Shown here: positions 6,193-11,385 of the stretch, piece after piece
How positions within the stretch are numbered: the first letter of the stretch is position 1
Layout: every line of letters begins with the position of its first letter
NCBI GenBank assembly: GCA_020355945.1
Contig: CP070627.1
Coordinates: 872,091 to 883,475, forward strand
Source: Candidatus Aminicenantota bacterium
GTDB lineage: Bacteria; Acidobacteriota; Aminicenantia; UBA2199
DNA: 11,385 bases
Direction: 5' to 3'
Notes under the pieces: model-generated
Databases searched by the model: none
The model's input: only the letters and a program-made list of their open reading frames with translations
Told to the model about the DNA's origin: nothing
Program-made: the position numbers and the translations under genes

Positions 6193-8160
6193 TTAATATT
6201 CTCTAGCAAACGCCTGGGCTTGCTCTTCCGTATCAAACAGGAAAACACCGGGTTCATCAAAGCGGGCTTTTGAACCGTTTTGAGGCGAATGTCCATCTGC
6301 TTGCTGCAGGAACAAACGAATCCCCCCGGTTCCCGCTGGTACCTTGAAAATTCCATAAATGACTTCCCATTCATTGGGGTTATTCGGTCTAAGCATCATC
6401 TCCTCTCCCTGGAGGTAGGTGTTGATTTTATTCGGGTCTGCTTTGTTCAGCATATAACCGTAGAGATAAGGAAACCCGGTTTGATCGTCGTCCGGGTTAA
6501 CCCGTTCGCTGGAAGCCCAGGAAATTAAAAGCGCATACCGTCCATCGGCATTAATCCGCACATCCTGCCAGATCATGCCGCTGTAGCGGATAACAAAGTT
6601 ATAATTATCTTCTTCTTCCGCATCTTTTTCAATAGAGACTTCTCCTTTGGTTTGCCAATGTCGGGTAAAGCGTCGGGCATCAGGATATTTGATAAGATTC
6701 AGGTGACCGTCAATTTCCACCATTTGCTCTCCCGGGTCTGTGGCTGTCGGGGTTTTGGGTGTAGTGAGTTCCCCGGGGTCAGGGGTAATCGGCTGCTGCG
6801 GTGTACCGCTTCCCCAGATAAATATCTTCCTGTCTTCCCCACCGGAGGCCAGCATACTGCCATTCCAACTAAATGCCAGGCTATTCACCGAATCCGTATG
6901 CTTCTTTAATACCCCCAGGCGCTTACCGGTATCTACATCCCAGAGATATATATTCTTATCGTATTGTGCTGTGGCTAAAATTTTGTTATCCGCACTAAAT
7001 TTCACATCACTGGTAGCTGCGTCACGAACATAAAAATTGTGCAGTTCACGGCGCTTTTTCAAATTAAATATCACAATACTGCTGTCGCTGTGACCGGTAG
7101 CCATGTATTCCCCATCCCGGCTGATATCAATAGAGGAAATCCCACTGTCTGGCATCACTTTATTGACTCGATAGATTTTTTCTTTCCATTTTTTGGTATC
7201 CCAGGTACTGTAGGTCACACCTTCGCCGCCGCCTACCAGTACGTCGCCGGAAAGAGAAAACTTCAGCACTCTCTGGTTGTTGTTGCTGCCGATGGCTTTT
7301 ATCATTGTCCCGGCGTTGAAATCCCACAAATGAACCGGTTGTTTCCAGCCCGCGGCTGCGATGGTTTTCCCATCAGGACTGATTGCCACTGCATCACCGG
7401 CATCTTTGACAAGCGTTTGCGGGGACCCGATTATTCCAGCGGAAAGGGGCCATAAAATAATGTCTTTATAAGCATCAGCCGTCAAAATACTACTGCCGTC
7501 AGGGAATAAAGCCATACTGCGAACCCGGTTCGGAGTCCTGGCAACGGAGAGTTCTTCCCCGGTAAAAGGGTCCCATACCCGGAGGGAATAATCCCCATAA
7601 CTGACAGATACAAGATACCGGTTGTCCGGGGTAAAGGCAAGGGAGGTTACTTCTCCCTGGTGCCCGGTAAGGACTTGATACACCTGGGGCAGTTGTTTCG
7701 GGTCTTTCATAAAGGGCTGCACAGGTCCGGCGTAACCCTGTTGATCGCTTTCGCCCCCTATTTCAATGCTCATTGTCCAGCTTTCTTTATCGATCTTCCA
7801 TTCACCATCCTCTTTTAATACGTTCACTTTCCCGGTCATGGTCTGCTTTCCCATCTTGCCTTTCACTTCCAGCACGGCGGTATCACCTGAAACAGTGGTT
7901 TTGGTAATTTTTATGCCGGTTGGCATCATTTCTTTGATCATTTTGATTTTCATACTGGCACCTTCACCCAGCATTTCCTCCTGCCCCCTGGAACTGATAT
8001 ACTGTTTCAAGGCTTGGATATCCTCTTCTTGCAGGGCATTGTGGTAATCATGGTAAAGCTGTTTCAAGGTTCCTTCATCTCCTGCTGGTGCGCCGCAGTT
8101 TACCAGTAGAACCATCAACCCATACATCATGACTAATAAAAGTATAAAACGATGTTTCAT
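6193..8160 (-). CDS. Lipoprotein with NTF2-like domain, seven-bladed WD40 propeller and C-terminal beta domain
   Basis: 655 residues. The N-terminus is a lipoprotein signal: MKHR, a hydrophobic stretch, and LLVNC with lipidated Cys22 (Asn at -1 is unusual). Residues ~28-130 look like an NTF2/SnoaL-type domain (LYHDYHNALQEEDIQALKQY ... GEWKIDKESW). Seven WD40 blades follow at about 164-197, 207-237, 250-280, 290-321, 337-366, 379-408 and 419-449, many ending in LWD or similar: a complete propeller. A Pro/Thr linker (~451-478) leads to a beta-rich domain (480-655), possibly jelly-roll or carbohydrate-binding-like, which I do not recognise. WD40 propellers bind proteins, so a scaffold role on the membrane or in the periplasm is likely. 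ATG overlaps the mltA stop as ATGA. AGGAGG (8165-8170) lies only four nt upstream. Its lipid anchor would be a substrate of the Lnt encoded two genes upstream. Confidence 0.88.
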   Translation of the reverse strand: MKHRFILLLVMMYGLMVLLVNCGAPAGDEGTLKQLYHDYHNALQEEDIQALKQYISSRGQEEMLGEGASMKIKMIKEMMPTGIKITKTTVSGDTAVLEVKGKMGKQTMTGKVNVLKEDGEWKIDKESWTMSIEIGGESDQQGYAGPVQPFMKDPKQLPQVYQVLTGHQGEVTSLAFTPDNRYLVSVSYGDYSLRVWDPFTGEELSVARTPNRVRSMALFPDGSSILTADAYKDIILWPLSAGIIGSPQTLVKDAGDAVAISPDGKTIAAAGWKQPVHLWDFNAGTMIKAIGSNNNQRVLKFSLSGDVLVGGGEGVTYSTWDTKKWKEKIYRVNKVMPDSGISSIDISRDGEYMATGHSDSSIVIFNLKKRRELHNFYVRDAATSDVKFSADNKILATAQYDKNIYLWDVDTGKRLGVLKKHTDSVNSLAFSWNGSMLASGGEDRKIFIWGSGTPQQPITPDPGELTTPKTPTATDPGEQMVEIDGHLNLIKYPDARRFTRHWQTKGEVSIEKDAEEEDNYNFVIRYSGMIWQDVRINADGRYALLISWASSERVNPDDDQTGFPYLYGYMLNKADPNKINTYLQGEEMMLRPNNPNEWEVIYGIFKVPAGTGGIRLFLQQADGHSPQNGSKARFDEPGVFLFDTEEQAQAFAREY

Positions 8161-9437
8161 GTTTCCTCCTTAAAACTCCTGGTTTTTAATAGAAAATAGA
8201 AGGTTCCCGGTTGTTTCATATGACCGGCGATGAGCCGGCTTTTTTTTCCATAACCGGTAAAAAGGTCCACCTGCCCCGGCCCACGAATCGCACCACCGCT
8301 ATCCTGGTTCAACGCAAAACCGGAATACATCTTCCATCCGGTCACTTTGCCCCCATCGTCAAATACCGGTAGTTGGGTTTCAATATAACAGAGCGCTCCT
8401 TTGGGGAATAAATATCCATCGGTGGCAATACTGCGAAATGGTGTCACCGGTACGCCAATGGCCCCCATTGGCCCCTCCTCCACTACCCTGAAAAAGACAT
8501 AACTGGGATTGTAGACAAAAATATCTTTCATCTCTTCCGGGTGTTTTTCCAGGTAATCCCGGATGCTCTGCAAAGAAACATTTTCAAGGGTTAAAATGTC
8601 CTGTTGAACCAGTAGTCTGCCGATGGCGCGGTAAGGATGACCGTTACTTTCATCATAATTGACCCTGAGGGTCTCACCGCTGTCCAATGCCACCACCCCG
8701 GAACCCTGGATGTGCAGGAAAAAAACATCAATGGGGTTATCAATCCATACAATCTCCAAACCCTTACCAGCCAGTTTCTGCCGGTAATCAATCTCTTCCC
8801 GGGTATAATAAGGTACAATCCTGGGACCACCGGTACGATTGGTACGATTACCGAATAACCGCCCCCGTAATACCCGGGGAAGTCCCCTATATTTTTGAAA
8901 AAATGGAAAGGATGACAAATCCACCCGGTATAAATCATCCGGTTTCCGGTAAAGGGGATAACGAAACACCTCCGAAGGCGTCAACGAGCCCCTTAAATCC
9001 ACTTCAAAATAACCTGTGAACAAGACATCTCCTGGAGCCGCACTTTGATAAAACCGGTAGTGCTGCCTCACATACCGGAAAAACCGCTCAGATAGACCAT
9101 ACTCTGCTAATTTGGCTTTAAAATCCAGGAGAGTGTCCCTGACATGGGTGCAGGGCACCTGGTCCTTACCGAAAAAAACCATTGTTGACGCCTGGTTTGC
9201 TGTTTGCGTTCCTGTCTCTTTTCCTGTTTTCTCAAAATACTCCAGGCTGTAATCAACAGCGCGGGCAAGGAAATCCACTTCCCCGGTATCACTGATCCCC
9301 GGGGCTGAAACCGGGCGCAGTGCGTTCTGCGGTGTCCACTCTACCGGCCTCTTTGGGAAAAAAAACAAAAAATACCCCACCAGCAATAAAATCAATAACA
9401 CCGGTAAAAAAAAGTAAAAAATCTTCTTTTTATTCAT
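8157..9437 (-). CDS. mltA: MltA-type membrane-bound lytic murein transglycosylase
   Basis: 426 residues. A single N-terminal membrane anchor (about 6-27, after MNKKK) has no lipobox cysteine, unlike the lipoprotein MltA of E. coli. The MltA domain includes FTGYFEVDL (140-148) and FLHIQGSG (240-247). The C-terminal 3D domain carries NQDSGGAIRGPGQVDLFTGY with Asp379 and Asp391; by alignment from memory Asp391 corresponds to E. coli catalytic Asp308. The enzyme cleaves MurNAc-GlcNAc bonds in peptidoglycan, forming 1,6-anhydro-MurNAc, on the periplasmic side. The start is well supported: GGAGG (9446-9450) is eight nt before ATG, and the ATG overlaps the lnt stop as ATGA (9434-9437). The end overlaps the WD40 gene the same way, so translation of all three is probably coupled. 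Length is somewhat above the E. coli enzyme because of the extended N-terminal linker. Confidence 0.93.
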   Translation of the reverse strand: MNKKKIFYFFLPVLLILLLVGYFLFFFPKRPVEWTPQNALRPVSAPGISDTGEVDFLARAVDYSLEYFEKTGKETGTQTANQASTMVFFGKDQVPCTHVRDTLLDFKAKLAEYGLSERFFRYVRQHYRFYQSAAPGDVLFTGYFEVDLRGSLTPSEVFRYPLYRKPDDLYRVDLSSFPFFQKYRGLPRVLRGRLFGNRTNRTGGPRIVPYYTREEIDYRQKLAGKGLEIVWIDNPIDVFFLHIQGSGVVALDSGETLRVNYDESNGHPYRAIGRLLVQQDILTLENVSLQSIRDYLEKHPEEMKDIFVYNPSYVFFRVVEEGPMGAIGVPVTPFRSIATDGYLFPKGALCYIETQLPVFDDGGKVTGWKMYSGFALNQDSGGAIRGPGQVDLFTGYGKKSRLIAGHMKQPGTFYFLLKTRSFKEET

Positions 9438-10972
9438 TGCTTTTGCCTCCGGCGGCCAGATGCTTCACGGGGCGCTTTTTGAAAAAACTGCCCCCCCTGG
9501 ACCCCCCCGCAAAAACTTTTGATTAAATATAACACCAAAAAAACTACACAAAAATAAGGGAACAAATACCCGCACCAGGTGAAAAATGTCTTTCGCTTGA
9601 TATATTTGAACCTGCCAATAAATCTATCTGCAGTATTGTAGGAGGACTGGTAAAGGATTTCTCCACCAGGATTGACAACAGCAGAAATACCATTGGTGGT
9701 GGACCGCAATAAATATCTCCTGTTTTCGATGCACCTGAACACCGCCATGGACAGGTGTTGATAAGGCGCAGAGGTATTACCGAACCAGGAGTCATTGGAA
9801 ATCGTAACCACCAATTCGCCACCCTGTGAAACAAATTTCCGAACCAACCCGGGAAAAATAATCTCGTAACAGATAGGCGTTGAAATGGCATGACCGTGTA
9901 AGGTAAGATTATGTACGGCAGCACCAGGGGTAAAATCAGCGATTTCATCCGTGATCCGTTTGACAAAGAAAAGGACTTCCCTGAAAAGTACGTATTCACC
10001 AAAAGGCGTGAGGTGAACTTTATCATACTTTTCTATCCCCTGTTTTTGAAAAAGGATGGCTGAATTATAAATGACAAGATTAGAGCTGTAATCGGTGAAA
10101 CCGGCAAGTAAAGGTACATTTAACCGTACAAACCGGTCAAACCGATCATAATCGGTTCGGGTTTGCAGCGGGTAAATGGCAACGGTATGTTCGGGCCAGA
10201 CGATAAATTCAGCTCCCCTTCGGGTTAATTCTTCGGATTCTGTAAATAATCGATGCAGTATCCTGTCTTTTTCTTCCCGGGTGATGGGGTCATTATTGGT
10301 ATTGGGTTGAATAATCCCGGCCTGGTGAGTGCTCAAACCTGAAGTTTTTTGTGAATCCACCCGGAATAAAAAATACCCCGCGGTGTAAATACCGATAAAG
10401 CTTACCAGGAGAGCAGCGATGGCCCGGTTACGGATATCCTTGCTGCGGAAGTTGCGGATGAGCCAATAAAATAGGGTATTAATACAAACCAACAGGAAAG
10501 TCACCAGGTGAATACCCCCGATCTCAGCCACCTGGATAAAATAGATGTTTTCGTACTGGGAATATCCAGCCAGGCACCAGGGAAATCCACCAAAGATTTT
10601 CTCGATGATTAAATCTTTGCCTATCCAGATAAAGGGAACCATAAAGAGTGCGGTTTTTTTTATAAGCATCCCGGCGATACCGTGAAATAAAGAGAGAAAC
10701 GCTGCCACCAGCAGGATTCCCAGGATGCTGAGTGGCCTGCTCATATCCCCGTACCGTACCATCACTCGAGGAATCCAATATAAAATAATTAAATAGGATA
10801 TAAAAGCGAAAATAAAGAAGGGGAGAAACCCCCGCTGCTTTCGCTGTTTCTCCTGCGTTTTTTCCCTGTCCGAGAGGTAGAGAAGGGGAACCAGGAAAAA
10901 AAAACCAAAAAAAGAGATAGAAAATTTAGGAAAAGAGAAGGCATACAAAAGAGCAGAAAAAGCAGAGATCAA
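9434..10972 (-). CDS. lnt: Apolipoprotein N-acyltransferase with repeat-derived C-terminus
   Basis: 512 residues from the TTG at 10972. Multiple membrane helices (about 2-33, 49-66, 81-122, 155-172, 183-203, 463-484) surround a periplasmic nitrilase-like domain (~215-458). The catalytic triad is intact: Glu261 in FIVWPEHTV, Lys318 in YDKVHLTPFGEY and Cys368 in STPICYEIIFPG. The conserved NDSWFG follows at 393-398. The enzyme adds the third acyl chain to the N-terminal Cys of lipoproteins in the inner membrane. The native protein probably ended near Ile484. The last 28 residues, from KSFCGGVQGG to the Gln-Lys-Gln end, are translation of a dispersed repeat. The start is uncertain. TTG 10972 has no Shine-Dalgarno and would cut the first helix short. 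An ATT at 11011 with GGAG eight nt upstream would add 13 residues (IYNRKTRLKFQFL), whose positive charges fit a normal Lnt N-terminus. It lies 14 nt after the SPOR gene. Confidence 0.93.
   Translation of the reverse strand: MISAFSALLYAFSFPKFSISFFGFFFLVPLLYLSDREKTQEKQRKQRGFLPFFIFAFISYLIILYWIPRVMVRYGDMSRPLSILGILLVAAFLSLFHGIAGMLIKKTALFMVPFIWIGKDLIIEKIFGGFPWCLAGYSQYENIYFIQVAEIGGIHLVTFLLVCINTLFYWLIRNFRSKDIRNRAIAALLVSFIGIYTAGYFLFRVDSQKTSGLSTHQAGIIQPNTNNDPITREEKDRILHRLFTESEELTRRGAEFIVWPEHTVAIYPLQTRTDYDRFDRFVRLNVPLLAGFTDYSSNLVIYNSAILFQKQGIEKYDKVHLTPFGEYVLFREVLFFVKRITDEIADFTPGAAVHNLTLHGHAISTPICYEIIFPGLVRKFVSQGGELVVTISNDSWFGNTSAPYQHLSMAVFRCIENRRYLLRSTTNGISAVVNPGGEILYQSSYNTADRFIGRFKYIKRKTFFTWCGYLFPYFCVVFLVLYLIKSFCGGVQGGQFFQKAPREASGRRRQKQ
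9443..9520 (-). repeat. Dispersed intergenic repeat, copy 3, inside the end of lnt
   Basis: Read on the - strand it runs AAAAGTTTTTGCGGGGGG, GTCCAGGGGGGG, a hairpin (GGGGC ... TTTTT-TC-AAAAA ... GCCCC), then CATCTGGCCGCCGGAGGCAA. The outer parts match copies 1 and 2. Unlike them it is not intergenic. It encodes residues 485-512 of Lnt and ends six nt before the mltA ATG, contributing the ribosome binding site of that gene. Confidence 0.8.
9446..9450 (-). promoter_or_regulatory. Repeat-borne Shine-Dalgarno of mltA
   Basis: GGAGG within GCCGCCGGAGGC, the conserved right end of the dispersed repeat, is eight nt upstream of the mltA ATG. It is the only Shine-Dalgarno-like sequence for that start, so the repeat appears to supply the initiation signal. 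Confidence 0.8.
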
Positions 10973-10986
10973 TAGGAATTGAAATT

Positions 10987-11385
10987 TTAATCGGGTCTTA
11001 CGATTGTAAATTTCTTATTCTCCATTTGCTCCAGTTTTCGTTGTTCTTGTTTGGCCTCAGCCCTGGTTTCAAAATTCCCCACCCGCACCCGGTACAATTT
11101 TCTTTTCTTTCTCACAATGGTGTTGATTTCCGTGGGATAACCCATTTTGCCAAACTTAGCGGCATAGTTTTTAGCATTGGCATACTCGGAAAACGCTCCC
11201 ACCTGCACTGAGAAATACCGTTCTTTTTTAAGGGGTTTTGCTTTTATTCGTTCCTTTTTTTCATCCGAAGAGCCAGGTAGTTGATGGAGTTTAATTTCAT
11301 CGCTGATGGAAGGCTCTTTACTTTTAACGGTTTTCCTGGTTATTTTACCGGTTTGGTCCGCCAGTTGAATCTCGTCGATTTTGCC
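10987..11385 (-). CDS. SPOR-domain protein, 5' truncated
   Basis: The frame is open to the right edge, so only the last 132 residues are seen. The first ~50 are a charged, low-complexity linker rich in Lys, Glu and Ser. The last ~75 form a SPOR domain beginning RYFSVQVGAFSEYANAKNYA and continuing YRVRVGNFETRAEAKQEQRK. SPOR domains bind denuded glycan strands of septal peptidoglycan, so the protein likely acts in the periplasm during division. A membrane anchor or catalytic domain would be upstream, outside the window. Grouping with lnt and an MltA-type enzyme makes this a cell-envelope operon. The stop lies 14 nt before the lnt TTG, or overlaps lnt by 25 nt if the ATT start is used. Confidence 0.9.
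   Translation of the reverse strand, partial: GKIDEIQLADQTGKITRKTVKSKEPSISDEIKLHQLPGSSDEKKERIKAKPLKKERYFSVQVGAFSEYANAKNYAAKFGKMGYPTEINTIVRKKRKLYRVRVGNFETRAEAKQEQRKLEQMENKKFTIVRPD
11020..11023 (-). promoter_or_regulatory. Possible Shine-Dalgarno for an ATT start of lnt
   Basis: GGAG at 11023-11020 on the - strand is eight nt before the in-frame ATT at 11011-11009. No ATG or GTG exists between the upstream in-frame stop (11015-11017) and the TTG at 10972. It lies within the end of the SPOR gene. Confidence 0.35.

Noticed and set aside
6280..8047. Several plus-strand open frames opposite the WD40 gene
   Set aside because: They are antisense shadows of a well-supported gene, with no domain signal or ribosome binding sites.
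9434..10972. Lnt gene as a general nitrilase or amidase
   Set aside because: Membrane helices on both sides and the Lnt-specific contexts of Glu261, Lys318 and Cys368 plus NDSWFG identify the acyltransferase.

Overview
The window looks like chromosomal DNA of a diderm (Gram-negative-type) bacterium with moderately AT-rich DNA and strong Shine-Dalgarno sites. The evidence for an outer membrane is an apolipoprotein N-acyltransferase (Lnt), an MltA-type lytic transglycosylase, a SPOR-domain protein, a lipoprotein, and a protein ending in an eight-stranded beta-barrel with a terminal Phe. I cannot name the phylum. The GC-rich dispersed repeat ending in GCCGCCGGAGGCA resembles, from memory only, intergenic elements of anaerobic delta-proteobacterial or Acidobacteriota-like genomes.

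Left part, + strand (1-3895): the 3' part of a large VWA/Ig-like/outer-membrane-barrel protein is followed 41 nt later by a soluble hybrid sensor kinase (REC-PAS-HisKA-HATPase-REC). They are probably co-transcribed. Next comes a copy of a dispersed repeat, then a consensus sigma70 promoter (TTGACA, 17 nt, TATAAT) driving an overlapping MntA/HepT (type VII) toxin-antitoxin pair (4122-4977).

Middle part (4978-6192): no credible gene. It holds an AT-rich leader with an inverted repeat and a possible promoter, a minimal CRISPR array (two intact 37-nt repeats, a degenerate third, two 35-nt spacers, exact 72-nt period) with no cas gene in the window, a heptamer tandem repeat, and a second copy of the dispersed repeat. 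That copy is split by a ~196-bp fold-back, MITE-like element with 42-bp terminal inverted repeats. This block separates two converging transcription units.

Right part, - strand (6193-11385): an envelope operon reading SPOR protein (partial) -> lnt -> mltA-like -> seven-bladed WD40 lipoprotein. The last two junctions are ATGA stop/start overlaps. A third copy of the dispersed repeat lies at the lnt/mltA junction. It encodes the last 28 residues of Lnt and supplies the ribosome binding site and part of the overlap for mltA, so a repeat has been built into coding sequence and translational coupling.

The main points for follow-up are the repeat-derived Lnt tail and RBS, the element-within-element insertion, the cas-less CRISPR array near MntA/HepT, the VWA-barrel fusion, a promoter that casts doubt on the longest mntA start, and a possible ATT start for lnt.
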